The position numbers were made by a program, and so were the translations under genes. Of a stretch of DNA of 64,000 nucleotides, positions 36,960 to 50,350 are shown one piece after another. Where the stretch lies: contig NC_133293.1 of the NCBI RefSeq assembly GCF_005239225.2, positions 14,290,333-14,354,332 of the forward strand. Reading direction: 5' to 3'. Below the pieces are notes generated by a model. That model made no database searches. It was not told the origin of the DNA and saw nothing but the letters and a program-made list of their open reading frames with translations. The DNA is from Populus alba (taxonomy: Eukaryota; Streptophyta; Magnoliopsida; Malpighiales; Salicaceae). Position 1 is the stretch's first letter. Every line of letters starts with the position of its first letter.

Positions 36960-37745
36960 TTGTAAATTATCTTGATTAATTTTGTTTTATAAATGTGAAA
37001 TATTTGATTTTTTTCCTAACATATGTATTGTATCTCATGAGAATCAATTATGAAAATACCTATGTGAATTTCTTCACCATTAATTATTGGTATCAAAGAA
37101 CTATTTTAACTTAAAAATTTAAATTTTTAGATAAAATTTCAGAATATAATTTATATTATTCTCTATAATTGATACATGCAAAGAATTAAAAATTAAAAAA
37201 GGATACAAAGGTTAGGTCTCCATGGAGATTGAAGATGCAAAATGCATTGCCATCCCTGGCCCTGCTGAATCTCTCTCGTTTTCTTCAATCCATGGAAATT
37301 AATGTGCTTTCATTTATTCAAATGAGAGAGTGTACAAAGGGATTTTTGCCTCCATGGAGGTAGAGGTGTCGGCGTAAGGGGAGAAAAACACAATTTATTT
37401 GGAAATTAAAATGGACAGAGCATCCTCCAATAGATCTCAGTAACTAAATTCATGTATTTTGTTTTCTTTTTCCTTTCTAAAATTATCTTGGTTGATTTTG
37501 TTTTGTAAATATGAAATATTTTAGTTTTTGTAGCGTATACATTTTATTTCATGAAAACTGACCACGAAAAAAACCATATGGATTTCTTCACCTTTAATGA
37601 TGGTAGCTATGAAGAACTAAAAATTATATTTATTGAAAATAAAGATAGATATGAAGGCTAAGAGGTCCCCATAAGGTTGAAAGATGCAAACTACCTTGCC
37701 ATCCCCAACCGCACTAAACCTTTCCCTTTGAATCGTTTCCTCCTT
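36960..37745. repeat. Imperfect tandem duplication, period about 480 bp
   Basis: 36985-37120 ('ttatcttgattaattttgtt', 'gtgaatttcttcacc') matches 37475-37610 ('ttatcttggttgattttgtt', 'ggatttcttcacc'). 37208-37265 ('gatgcaaaatgcattgccat') matches 37660-37710 ('gatgcaaactaccttgccat'). Confidence 0.7.
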
Positions 37746-37811
37746 TTCCATGATTATACAGCGGATCAGCCTTAGTTTTTCCCGATAATCATTGTTGTTG
37801 GTTACCGTTTA

Positions 37812-38032
37812 GTGTCCGTTTTAAAAATATAGTAACAGTTGTGATAGCATTTTTTATTTAAAAATTATTATTAATATATATATATTTTTTATGTTTTAAA
37901 AGTTAATTTTAACATCTAACTAATAAAACAACGATATAACAACATATATATTTTTTTAATTTTAAGTAATCTTTTTCTAAATTCTTAAAAAATACAATTT
38001 TAACCGTGTTCCTAAATATTATCTAAATTAAT
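37812..38032. repeat. Dispersed AT-rich MITE-like repeat, copy 11
   Basis: It runs from 'gtccgttttaaaaatat' to 'accgtgttcctaaatatt', with the core 'taacatctaactaataaaac' and an expanded A/T middle. Confidence 0.5.
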
Positions 38033-38692
38033 TGATAAGCCTTGTACTCTAATGTAGTGTTTGATATCCAGAATAAAAATGGACTAAACATTATAATTTT
38101 TTTTGGTAAAGTTATTTGATATATTTTTGGATAATACAAGAATTAGTTTTTGTCTTGTGAAATATGTTTTAATGAAGAAGTTTTTTGTTTTATTAAAAAG
38201 AATAGACAAACTTGTATAATTTCCTGCACAAGGTTTTAACTAAAATTGATTTGAGTTAACATAATATAAGAATAATAATTATTATAATTTTAAAACTTGA
38301 TTAGAGAGATGACTCGGGACAAGATTTAAGTCACGAATCGGATTAACTATTAAATCAGGTCAATATAAGAATAAAAATAATTATTATGATAATTTTAAAA
38401 TTCAACCTAGAGGTTCACCTGAAGCCATATTGGGATTACGAGTCAGGTTGGTTAACTTGAAACAACATAATAATAAAAATAATAATTATTTATAATTTTT
38501 AAATTTAATTTAAAGATCGACATGAAATAAGATCTAGATTAGAGATTAAAAAGATGAACCCGGATCTATCCAATTCAACGCATGGAACTCTTCAAGATGC
38601 TTATTAAAGTGGAAGAATCCTCGCTTTGTGCTTAGTATTCCTGGTCAGTAATTTTTATCTTCTTTTTCTGACATTGGTTTTTCAGGATCTTG

Positions 38693-39205
38693 CTAGCTAG
38701 TGCTGGAGCCACCCAAAGGCCTACATGCTGTGTGCTAGTGTTGACCGAGCCTACCAAGGGGGCACTTTTTTGAAACACAAACGCAGCTCTTAATAGCGAG
38801 TTTGATGTTGCAGCGGATATTATTATTTTTAAAAATTTATTTTTAAGTTAAATATAGCAAAACAATTTAAGAACAAAAAAAAATTATTATTTTTTCAAAT
38901 CCAAGGTTAGATTGTAAAAACAAATACAACCTAAAGCTATGAGCAGGCTCTGCTTCAATCTTATGTACTTGCCAATGAAAAGAGGACCTATTGCTGCCTT
39001 TTATTTTATTTTATACGGAGTATAATTCCTTTCAGCTGACCGACTACTTTGCTCTTGAAATGCTTGATATTATTAAACACCATTCCTAATAGCATCTCCA
39101 ATGTAAAAAGAACCATTTTTTAAAAATATTAAATAATAGAAAATTTTAAAATGTTTTACAGGGCCCAGCCCCTGCTTGCCACCTCCTGGCTCCACCCCTG
39201 GATAT
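38693..39205. mobile_element. Possible hAT-like relic containing a nested MITE
   Basis: The left sequence 'agtgctggagccaccc' resembles, in inverted orientation, the right sequence 'cctggctccacccctgg'. These are similar to ends of plant hAT elements of the 'cagtggcggagcc' type. A MITE-like copy lies inside. I found no convincing 8-bp target duplication, so the boundaries are tentative. Confidence 0.35.
38790..38935. repeat. Dispersed AT-rich MITE-like repeat, copy 12
   Basis: It starts 'gcgagtttgatgttgcagcg' and ends 'caaatacaacctaaa', with a short A/T middle. It is nested inside the putative hAT-like relic. Confidence 0.45.
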
Positions 39206-42200
39206 AGCTTTTTTAAATAGTATAAATATATTTTTATTTCTCATGCCCACTTCAAAAGAAAAGAAAAAGCTATTTTAACAATTTATTTATATTTTCACAT
39301 ATATAATATTAATACTTCTTCTAGCTTTTTTTTGAGAAAAGTCATTGAGAGAAATTGTGGAGTTGAAATAATAAATCTTAAATAATTTATTTTATGCTTT
39401 TTTTTTTTTTTTTTTTTTTTTCTAGAGAGGATTTTGGCTTTTCATCTGGCTATCGGGAGAGAAAAGCTAAATTGTTTGTTTTTTTTCTTCTTTTGGCTCA
39501 TTTTTGGGCTCTCCAATATATGCCTAAGCTTCATTAAGCATACCGTACGTGATGATGCAAAACTGAAACACAGTTAGAACGCACTCACAAGCACAACGGT
39601 GCGTATAGTTGGATGGCTTTGTATGTAGGTTTAGGAATTTTTCAACAGATACGAGGCAACATTCATGCTCGCTGTTGCAAAATTTGCCAAGTGACAAGTC
39701 CTGTAGGTACTGAGCATGAGAGATATATAGTGCAATAAGGAAGCTAAAATGTACTTGACATCCCACAGAAAACGTTCAATCTCCTACCGCTTTGGGTCTA
39801 CGTGCATGGTTAATTGCAGATAATTGGGCTATGCCTGAAGATATCACGGGGGTGAAATGTTTCCTCTCAGGATATTGGCAAAAACTCTAGACTCGACATT
39901 TTTGGACATGATACCAAAATTCAGTGATCAGTCCAATGATATGTATACTCGTGTAGTAATATGTGGCCATTTGCGTCCTTGAAAACAAAAATTGACCTCT
40001 CACAGTTCTGGAAATCAAATCCCCGTCTAAAGACACTGGGTTCTAGCAGCATGTGAAAGGGGTGAGATTGAGACGCGAGAGGTGGATCTAGGTTCAAAGA
40101 ACTTTGCAGGAAAAGGAATAATCATTTTGGAAAGTTTATTCCAACGTGATGTGTTGAAAATTCCTTCTAAAGTTGGTTCTAAATGTGCCTAGCTTAGGGC
40201 ATCACGAGCCGCTCAAAGTTGCTCCTTCTTTTGCCCTTGTCTTGTATCGATTTTCTCACAGATCTTTTCAACTTTTCTTTCACAGGAGGAGAGCCGAAAG
40301 TGTGAAAATGAGCCAATAGGTAACGATCATAAACGTATACTTTTGTTCTTGTAGCGCCTTGCTAGTATTATTAAACAAAGTTACTACCCACTGCCTTTTG
40401 CTCTCCTGCGAGGTTGGATTTTGGGAGCTTCTTAGTTTGATTTATGGATACACATGCCCTTGTTGGGAATCCAAATCAGGGCTGTAAATTTATTGTCTCA
40501 TAAGCATCACCAAGTCTCGGATCTCTCCAATATTAGACTTCAAGATAATGTATACCTTAAAATGCAATTTTCTGCCATGCTTACCAGTTCAATGTTTCTC
40601 TACATTTTTTCTTAAATTTATTGGATCAATGATCACAAGCTAAGCCTCACTTTGTTATTGCTGTCTGATGTATGCAAGCAAAGGTATACAATCCTGTTGC
40701 TGCAGTGGTAGCTGCGTGATTTTTTGTCTTGGCTTGTTGGCTCACTTTGCTTTTTGTAATGCTTCTAAAAAATCCCATCATTAACAGGGACGCTAAGAAG
40801 ACAGATTTGAACTGTGATCTTCACCTAAACAAGATAAGATCCTGCTTTAGTGACCGATTAAGACACCCCCTAACAAATTCTTAAGATAGGAAAATCTTAA
40901 ATACTGTTAGATTCTCTTTTTTAATTACTGATTGAAGACAAAATGAGTAAAGAAACTTGTTTTTAGACTTGAACAGTGTAATTGCCTGATTGGTGCTTGA
41001 GGGTCTCTCTCTTCATGGGACCAAGATCATTCAACAAAAAAGCTCAGGGCCTATTTTCTTTCAGACCATGTGGCTCCGTAGGAGCTTCTATACACCTCAA
41101 CTCCTTTCAACTTTTCTCATGGCTGGATGTGGTACCAATCACATTCCAAATACGGCCCAATGAGACGACGGAGGGGAGGAGAGGTCAGCAGGCGACGGTT
41201 GCTTTCCGCACCTCTCTTTTTATTGGGTGGTATCACGAATTTAGGGAGAAAGTATAGGCTATGGAGGCACCACAAAAGGAAATAAAAAGTATGGCTTGCG
41301 TGTGAGGTATCCGAAGCTTTCAAGAGAGCCCACTTCTGAAACAGAATTTATTCTGCCTTGGCCTTTTTACAGAGGGTGCCTTACTGATAATCGAAAACAC
41401 GCACCTCTTGGCTGCTAATTCGGTCAAAATCGTTTGTGCTGCAATGCCAGGGTTATTGTTTCAGAATTCAGACGGATACGTGTGGTATCATTTACTCGGT
41501 TTTCGTTTCTTATCATAACATAGACAAGAAAACACGATTGTTTTGAACATTTTTATTGAAAAAGAGCAATGATCACCATTTTTGAAAATCACTTCGTTTG
41601 ACTTTGATAAATCTTGACAACTTGTTGTTTTTTGAAATCTGAAAAACAAAAAACAAACAAGTTTCCCAGTTTCGTTTTCAAATTTAGTTTCTAAAAGTAG
41701 AAAAGGGAGAGTATAGCAAACGTATATTTAATTATCAAAGCAGTGACCTTTTCCTTTTTTGCCTCAATAAAGGAAATGCATTTATTGCTGGATACAGTTT
41801 TGTAAGCTTCTCCAGCACTATCCTACAATCCTAATGTCACTCTTTATTAATTTTCCCCCCCTATTCTAATTTCCCCCATTGAAGAGCTTATTTAAATAAT
41901 CACGTACAAGGGCATGCTTTAGCCATTCCATAGATGACACGGAAAAGAGCATCGTCTTGAAGCTAAAAGCTATGAAGGAGGAGCACATGGCAGAGTAGTA
42001 GGCCCGTGAGAGATCATGTGTATTTGGTGCAAAACCTAAGTGGGTGATGGATGATATGTGCTGAGGTAATTGGGGTACAAGATGGGGTTAGAGAGTGTCA
42101 GCTATTTTGGATGCTTTATAATGTTTCCTTTTTAATTTTGATGATCCAGAGTCATGTGAAATGGAACATGTCGTTTGCTTGGAAGGAATAATGGTGCTCT

Positions 42201-44687
42201 CTCTCTTCTTCCAAGAGGTAAACAGAGCAATTATTTCCTACTCATTTGTGGGATGTCCATAGTGCGTATCTTCATTTAGTTTATCACTCAACTCCTCTTT
42301 ATAACCCCACCCGCTTTGACTCCTCTTTTGACCCCAAGCCCTCGGCTGCCACTGCCGACTTCCTTTGGTGTTGATCGGTAAGCTTAGCCATGTCGGAGGG
42401 GGTTGGTTAAATTATACTTGCATTCAAGGCGGTGGAGCCTACGCGAAGCAGGGATTGAGTTGATTGAAAAAGACATCAAATCTCTGTCAAAATTTGAAGG
42501 GAAAGCAGAGAGAGAAGAGGATCCATTAAATGGGATTTCAATTGGTTGCTGAGAGCGAAGGGAAGGACAGCATTTACAATGTGCATTTGCTCCTTAATAA
42601 TTCACACCTAGTGTTCATCCAAGGGCAAATCCACTGACATTGGTCCTACGCACTGCACTCTTGCTCTCCTATAATTTTATGTTTTTTTTAGCGTGCACTG
42701 TCCGAGTCACGAGAGAGATAGCGTACTTTTCTAAGTAGGCAATATGGGACCCTAACTTCCTAATCTGAATCCTACCTCACAGGAACATCTCAGTAGTTGG
42801 AATGTAATTTTCAGGAATTTTAAAGGTGGTGCATGGAACTAGCATCCAACTATTTTTCTTCGTAACAGTATCCAACTTTCTTTCAGAGAGATTGTTGGTC
42901 TTAAATCCTTTATCAATCACCACCAAATAAAGTTACAAAGTTCCTGCCTAATATCTTAGCAGAATATTTATCTTTTTTTTTTTTGGGTGGCTTATATACA
43001 CATACTCTTCTCCACCTTCATAGATGCTCATATTTCCCTCAAGTTCCTCCAATTGGCTATAAATAATGACCAAAAAAGAAAGAAACAGCCACGCTTTAGC
43101 TACCATTTTGTGTTGTAGAGATCTAAAGTCAACTTGTGTAAGGAGGCTAGTTAAGAGCCAGAAACAAGAGTTGCCCCAGTTGAGTCGAGAGACATTTATG
43201 GTAATATTCTGTCAAATGCTGCTTGCTTCTGACCCTGGGAAATCAGGCATATCCACTAGCCAAGAGCCATGACAGATGGGAACCAGGATTTAATTTGAAG
43301 TTATCGTCTCTATCAAGACCTAACTTGCATTCGAAGTTAATGTCTATATCAACTCCTAACCATTTAATCAATTAATTAATTGAAACCCTTATGTCGGATC
43401 ATTAACATTCAATAAGGATATACTCCTTCCATTCAATGATGAAGATCATGAAATATGTTTGAACATCAAGTCAACAGCCATTACTGGGTCTGAATTGCAC
43501 GTGCATCCATATACGCTAGGCCTATCCATCATAACATGTAAGTATTTTGTATGTAACTGGACCCCAACTTCAATTTTGTGTTTTATAACGTGGTGTAATT
43601 ATTATTATTATAATGGAAAAAACACATTTTATCCGTTATTTTCAATGGTTTTTATATAAAGATATATAAAAAACATAAATTTAAAGTGCAACCTTTGATC
43701 ACGACAAGCACCACCCTCTGTTCTTTATCAGATGGCAGTGAATGCACAAGGGTTACTAGTTCTGTGGGACGCTACCACTAGTATATAAATACATTAATTT
43801 GTAGGGAAAAACAGAGGGGGGCAGCTTTTGCTTTTTTAAAAGTTGGCTGCTTTTGGGATAATTTATAGGGACTGTGGAGACAAAGTGATTGTATTAGAAT
43901 CAATAAAGCAGAGCCCAACTGGGGTAGTAGGGTAATTCAAAGTAAAAAAAAAATGAAAGAAATGAAAAGCAAATGTGAGGAATAATTCGCGCAACAAAGA
44001 TCTCGCGAGGGGCAAATCACTACATCACAAATCTCTAATTTCAATCCCCTCGAGACTCTAATTTTTTCTCTTATAATAATTAAAGCAAAGGTAAGAGAAG
44101 AAGAGTGGGATTTTGATACCTTAATATTTTAAGAAAATGGCCAAGTACTTGAGGGAATGTTGGATTCCCACAGGTCACACAGTAGAAGCTTAGCAAACCA
44201 AAGCAAATCCCAACACTTTGTCCACTTTCATTGTCACTTATCACTAATATGTTCTAATTTATAAGATGTTACAATGCTTAACAGTTAATACTTCACTTGC
44301 TTTTTCCACAATTTTTATAGTCCTGGAACAGAAGAGAGAGATTCTATTATCAATGATATTATCTAGACATGGTTAGCGCAGCTTATTGCCTTTATATTCT
44401 TTTCTTACGCTTTGCTGAGCCAGTGGCAGGCATGTTACTCCTCTTTTACTTTTAGAGTCTTAGTCTTACCAAAACCTCTGGTTTTCTTGACTCTTTGTCT
44501 CTCAGGCATATGGTGTGAGTTAGTGCAATTATAGGACAGCATGAGCAGTTGTAGTACTAGTGCCTGGTTCGTATGCAATACCAAGACAAAACAAAGACTA
44601 CTTCAACACTGTTTTTGTTGAATCTAACAACCAGCCCTTTAAAAGCCTCCCAGAAGCTGGTTTTTGTAATTAGCAACCTTTGATTCA

Positions 44688-47600
44688 ATGGTGGCAAGGA
44701 AAAAGAATGCTCTTTTCTGTTGTGTGGGTTTGTTAATCTGCTTATGGAATACTGCGCATGGAGAGCTAACAGCTACAGGTGTTAACTTTGAAGGTAACGG
44801 TGGTTTTGCTCAGTAATGGAGAATTAAACATGTCTTATTTTTTTTTTGAAAAGTTAAGAGCTTGAAGTAATCTCTACCTTTTCTTTTCTGTTATTTTTCT
44901 CCTCTCAGTGGAGGCTTTGATAGGCATTAAAGCTTCATTGCACGATCCTCATGATGTTCTTAAATGGGATGAACATTCTGTGGATCCATGCAGCTGGATC
45001 ATGGTCACTTGTTCTCCCGATGGTTTTGTCATTACACTGTAAGTAATACTAAATTAATGACTAACCAAGACACTCAGAGAAGCTGAATACACAAGCAGAT
45101 AATTTGAAAGCAAGCACCCCATTTAATGAGAGTTAAAGTATGGAAAATCATTTGTAGTTAAAAAGTGGTTTTGTTGCAGAGGAGCTCCAAGCCAAAGTTT
45201 ATCTGGCACTCTTTCACCATCCATTGGAAACTTGACAAATCTCCAGTCTCTGTGAGTATTCAGTTAATATTCAGGAAGTGTGATTTTATACTTTCATTTG
45301 TTTTTGTTTAAAAACTTTGACAATATGGTGTTTTGCAGGCTTCTACAGGATAACAATATTTCAGGACATATACCCGCTGAGCTTGGCAAGCTCCCAAAGC
45401 TTAAAACAATTGATCTTTCCAGTAACAACTTCAGTGGTCAAATTCCTAGTACTCTCTCTAATCTTAATAGCCTCCATTACCTGTAAGTAAAAAGTGTACA
45501 TAGACACCAATATTTATTTTTGTTCTTTCATAACAATTTTAAAATCAGGCGGTGATTATTTTTAAAAGTTTCTTAGGAGTCTGATTCTGACAAAGTGGAA
45601 TTTGGATCAGGAGACTGAACAATAACAGTCTTAATGGAGCAATTCCTGCCTCTTTGGCTAACATGACTCAACTTTCCTTTCTGTAATTCTCTTCAGACCC
45701 TTATCCTTGTGCTATTGTTATCTATAATTTTATCTTAGTAAAATCCATATGATTTGCGTGGATTTTGTTCAATGTTCCAGGGACTTGTCTTACAATAATT
45801 TGAATACTCCTGTACCACCTGTTCATGCTAAAACATTCAAGTACGTCAATCCTAAAACCTATTTGTCCTTCTATGTTTCGTTTTTCCCTCATGAAAACAG
45901 GAAAAAAAAAACTAAAATCTCTTTTCCATAAATTAATTAGTTGATTTTGCTTTTTTTTTTTATTGACATAGCATTGTAGGAAATACTCTGATATGTGGAA
46001 CTGAGCAAGGCTGTGCTGGAACCACACCAGTTCCGCAATCTTTGGCTGTGCATAATTCACAAAGTAATTGTCTTTCCCGCCTGTTGCTAAGTTACCTACT
46101 TAATTCCAAGTTTGAAATTATTCTGTTCTAAAAGTTGTTGTTGTGCTTCCCTTTTGCTTTTTTCTTTTTTTGCAATTATTTTGCTTTTGACTTTACTTTG
46201 AAGCTCGTGATTTTATTTTTTTATCCTTTGTAGGCTATAAAATACTTTTGAGATTGTGTTACTTTCATTTTGTGTTTCAAATTACAAATCTTAGTTTCTA
46301 TATTATTCTCTGTAAATTATCTCATCTTTAAATCATTCTCAAAAGTCTTTCTTTGTTTCTTAAGATTCCCAGCCTTCTGGAAATAGCAAGAGCCACAAAA
46401 TTGCCTTGGCCTTTGGTTCAAGCCTAGGCTGCATCTGCCTGTTGGTTCTTGGATTTGGCTTCATTCTTTGGTGGAGACAAAGACACAACCAGCAAATATT
46501 CTTTGATATTAATGGTTAGTAAGGCATAAATTGACTTGAAAATTATAAAGCATTAGCAAAATTAAGCGGTTGTTAGCAACAGATACGTGTTTGTTAACAT
46601 TTTTCTCTTTCCAAAAATACCAGAACATCATCATGAAGAACTCAACCTAGGAAACTTGAGGAGGTTTCAATTCAAAGAACTTCAGATTGCAACTAGCAAC
46701 TTCAGCAGCAAGAACTTGATAGGAAAAGGTGGTTTTGGGAATGTCTACAAAGGGCGTCTCCAAGATGGAACTGTTGTAGCCGTGAAAAGGCTCAAAGATG
46801 GAAATGCCATAGGCGGTGAGATCCAATTCCAGACTGAAGTTGAGATGATCAGCCTAGCAGTGCATCGAAATCTCCTTCGTCTCTATGGATTATGCATGAC
46901 AACAACGGAGAGGCTATTGGTTTATCCTTACATGTCCAATGGGAGCGTTGCTACTCGTCTTAAGGGTAATGCATCCATCAAGATAGCCCTACAACTTGTG
47001 AGTAACCGAAATATAATTGACCATTCTTTAATCGTGAAGTAAATATTGTGCCTATCATTTCTCTTGCAGCAAAACCTGTCCTGGATTGGGGTACAAGGAA
47101 AAGAGTAGCCTTAGGAGCAGGAAGAGGTTTATTATACTTGCACGAGCAATGTGATCCCAAGATAATTCACAGGGATGTGAAGGCTGCAAATATATTACTT
47201 GATGATTATTGTGAGGCTGTTGTGGGAGACTTTGGGTTGGCAAAGCTGTTGGATCACGAGGACTCGCATGTGACAACAGCTGTAAGGGGCACTGTAGGGC
47301 ACATAGCCCCTGAGTATCTATCAACAGGCCAGTCCTCTGAGAAAACAGATGTTTTTGGATTTGGAATACTTTTGCTAGAGTTGATATCTGGCTTAAGAGC
47401 TCTGGAATTTGGGAAGTCAACAAACCAGAAAGGAGCATTGCTTGACTGGGTAAGCTAAACAAACACGCTTTACTTTTTAGATACAGTTCGGACAAATCCA
47501 AGTCCCATTTCTCAACCATCACTAAATTTATGATCTTAATTACAGGTGAAGAAGATTCATCAGGAAAAGAAGCTCGAGTTGTTAGTTGACAAGGATCTGA

Positions 47601-47866
47601 AAAGCAACTACGATCCAATTGAGCTTGATGAAACAGTTCAAGTAGCTCTATTATGTACCCAAAACCTTCCAAGTCATAGACCTAAAATGTCAGAAGTGGT
47701 TCGGATGTTAGAAGGAGATGGGCTTGCCGAGAAATGGGAAGCTTCTCAGAGAGCTGAAGCAACTAGAACAAGAACCATCGAGTTCTCCTCTTCGGAAAGA
47801 TATTCTGACCTGACTGATGATTCATCGTTGCTTGTCCAAGCAATGGAGCTCTCTGGACCCAGGTGA
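44688..47866 (+). CDS. NIK: LRR receptor-like kinase, LRR-II/NIK type, 622 aa, 11 exons
   Basis: The exons are 44688-44793, 44909-45038, 45180-45251, 45339-45482, 45611-45682, 45781-45840, 45972-46063, 46365-46514, 46624-46965, 47070-47449 and 47546-47866. All introns are GT-AG and the frame is open across 1869 nt. Domain order: signal peptide (about 1-25), LRR N-cap with DPCSW, about five leucine-rich repeats (about 75-195), transmembrane helix (238-262), and kinase (about 300-580). Kinase residues are complete: GKGGFG (309-314), K330, HRD 423-425, DFG 443-445. Activation-loop T458, T459 and T464 align with T468, T469 and T474 of Arabidopsis NIK1. The C terminus ends in the family tail MELSGPR. 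NIK proteins act at the plasma membrane in antiviral and immune signalling and as co-receptors. Which NIK paralogue this is was not resolved. Confidence 0.95.
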
Positions 47867-48140
47867 CATGATTTTCAAACAGATAGCGTTTACGAACTTT
47901 CAAACGGATGCGATACAGTGTGTGAAAACAAGCTTCGTGTATATTTACCACGTATTGGAGCTCTCAAGCTGTGTTAAACTTTCTGACTGTACAGAACCGG
48001 GATCTGTAAAAATGACATAGTTGAGTGTTTTATGTTTTTTTTTTTTTTTTCTTGCTGGTCGAGTGAAGAATTTTTTGGCTGTGTTTTGCTGGGGTTCACT
48101 TTAATGATAACCCTACGAATAAAGTTTGTTCCTCCTGAAC
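47867..48140 (+). other. 3' UTR of the NIK-type kinase gene
   Basis: 'Aataaag' near 48118 is a plausible poly(A) signal. The next gene is convergent, with about 600 bases between the two stop codons. Confidence 0.5.
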
Positions 48141-48766
48141 TAAAATATTACCCTTCGAGCTCAGAAGAGAGATTTTTCTTGGTCAGTACATGAGAATTAT
48201 GATTGCTTCTGAAAGTTAAATAGTTTATGGCGATGAAATTCATGGTCCGACGGGTGGCTAGAAAAACAGTTTGTCTCGCAGGGTGATCTTTCATCAAACG
48301 GTTGCGGGGCCAGCCCCCACTTCAGCTACAGGAAATTTCTTGGCATCAAAATTCAAAGATGAGTACTTCCAATGATGGACATAGCCAATTGAATTATAAG
48401 AACTCAAGTGATGTAGAGGATCAGAGAATAAACAAAGTTTCTGAATGGTAAATAACAAGTGAGGAGGGTACCAATACCATAAACATGCAAAGCATATTCC
48501 TGAAACATTTATAAGAAATCCTAAAAAACCGAAGTCAATTTTTATCAGGTACTTCATAAAAAGAAAAGATAAGGACATGAATCTCTATCATTCTTCACTC
48601 TTCTTTGAGCTCGAGAAATCAAAGTTTATTATGCAGCACCCATTAAGGGGCAAGATAAAAGACCCAACAAGATTTTGTGCACACCGTATTCTTGTATACT
48701 TGAATGAATGTTATTATTTCACAAATATCCACAAGAAAAGCAGCTTTTCAAGGAACACACGGCGTT

Positions 48767-50344
48767 TCATCGGGTAAATATAATTTCAGCTTCAGCAGAA
48801 GCCCTTCGAAACCTGACCAACTGAATCAGCATATTCAATCTCCCATCCATGACATATACACAAGGTGTGATAGACATTGTCTCAAGCACCGGGGAATTCG
48901 CAAGCAAAAATTTCATAAATTCCATTTCATGTGGCACACCAAACATATCTGTCATCTTTACAACTTTAAGTTGTTTAAATGTGCAATCTTTAGGGCACTC
49001 TTTCGCCCAAAATTCCAAATTCGGTGCTTCTACAGAAGCCACGGCGGTTGATGAGCCCTACATAAAAACCATAGATGAAAAAACAAAAAGTTTGCACCAG
49101 TCTTGATGTAAAATGCAATGCGCAAGTAAATTATAATTTCACCAAAAATCACAAAAGAAGATTCCAACTTGTGCAACAAAACTTACCGAGATCCGAAGTT
49201 CCTTCAAATTAGGAGAGTTCATGATCAAGCGAAGAACAACACGTATCTCTTTCATATCTTCAAAACTAACTTGATACAATTCAATTATTTTTAGGTGGCT
49301 GTATGTAATTGCAAGACTTCCTGGATAATCACCTATGCTCAAATACTAACACCAAAAGAACAGAATCAAATTAAGGAAAAAGGAGAAAAAGGATGACAAT
49401 AAGAGTTACATAAGGACATAATTTTGCACTTTATAATCTAGATCCCTCATGGTTCATTTACCAAAACACAGGAGCAAAGACAAACTACATTGTAAATTCA
49501 TGCACCAAATAAGAATATGACACGGTGTTACCTTTGTGAAGTAGATGTGCCCAGCAAGCCTCTCAAGACGAGGTACACCCCCAAGAAACTTGATAAAATT
49601 GCACTTTGAACTTTGCTCAAAGCATTCAGCCGTTTCGTCATTCATATACATAGCAACAGACATGGCAACTAAAAGTGGGGTATTTTCAAGACAAATATCA
49701 GTAAATTCACCTTCCAAGCACAGGTACTTGAGATTTGGAGCATGGATATTAAGAGCTAAGCTATCAAAATAAGACAATGCAAGACTTTCCAGAAGTGGGC
49801 AACCGGAAATCAGACTTTCAATTGCCTCAGGAGCAACCAAAACTTGATGAAGACTAAGGCTCCTCAAACACAAGAATCCTTTAAAAGTAGGAGGTGGATC
49901 AAATTCACATCGGAAAAGCTCCAAACAGGTCAACTTTTTACAATTGAAAAGACATGATGGCACCCTAAACCACTCGCCTTCTCCTAGTTCAAGCACCAAC
50001 TCTTTAATATCACTCCTTGAGAGGAAAAGTATCCACTGATCAATATCTGGGCAGCATTGCAAATATGAAGTAGAGAGCTGGAACTTGTGAATAGGTCCTT
50101 GGTGAAGAAAAAGTGCCCGAGTGATGAAGTTGACCATGCAGTTCTCAACCACTGGTCTATCACTGCACATCCTGATACAATTGTCATCGAAAACAAGGTC
50201 AGTAAGTGCAGTCCATCGATACCTCCATTTACTTGATAAGATGCTTGTTCTCACAGCATCTCTTATTGGTAATCGAGTGAGGATGCTTTCCAGAATGCTC
50301 TGAGGCAGATCACTTATCATATCCGGATCCTCAACATCTCCCAT
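48767..50344 (-). CDS. F-box/LRR/FBD protein, 420 aa, 3 exons
   Basis: The exons are 49532-50344, 49187-49345 and 48767-49057, all in phase 0 with GT-AG introns. Residues about 8-45 form an F-box (ISDLPQSILESILTRLPIRD followed by RTSILSSKWRYRW). This would bind SKP1 in an SCF ubiquitin ligase. Weak leucine-rich repeats follow (about 120-330). The last exon has an FBD domain with the typical VKMTDMFGVPHEMEF and LLANSPVLETMSI. The C terminus RRASAEAEIIFTR fits the family. The open frame extends to a GTG at 50348-50350, but the ATG at 50342-50344 (MGDVED) is the likely start. A leader intron at 50351-50601 is likely. It resembles the large F-box/FBD family typified by Arabidopsis At1g13570; its target is unknown. 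Confidence 0.92.
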
Positions 50345-50350
50345 TTGCAC

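Larger units (their letters stand above)
34621..44640. other. Gene-poor spacer, 10 kb
   Basis: No supportable gene is present. It holds a 'ccgtcggt'-rich element (35260-36680), a tandem duplication (36960-37745), MITE-like copies (37812-38032, 38790-38935) and a hAT-like relic (about 38693-39205). The part at 39500-44600 is less AT-rich and mostly single-copy in appearance. Short frames there (for example 43066-43272 behind a TATA-like 'tataaata') have no recognisable motifs. Confidence 0.55.

Noticed and set aside
41000..43000. Less AT-rich interval screened for microRNA precursors
   Set aside because: I looked for common conserved plant miRNA sequences (such as miR156, 160, 164, 166-172, 319, 390-399) and saw none.
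43066..43272. 68-codon frame 10 bases after a TATA-like 'tataaata'
   Set aside because: The TATA-like site is too close to the ATG for a normal leader. The peptide lacks a signal sequence and does not match CLE, CEP, IDA, PSK or DVL peptide patterns.
47055..47672. 205-codon open frame antisense to the NIK kinase domain
   Set aside because: It mirrors conserved kinase exons and crosses a known intron. It has no family motifs, so it is a shadow frame.
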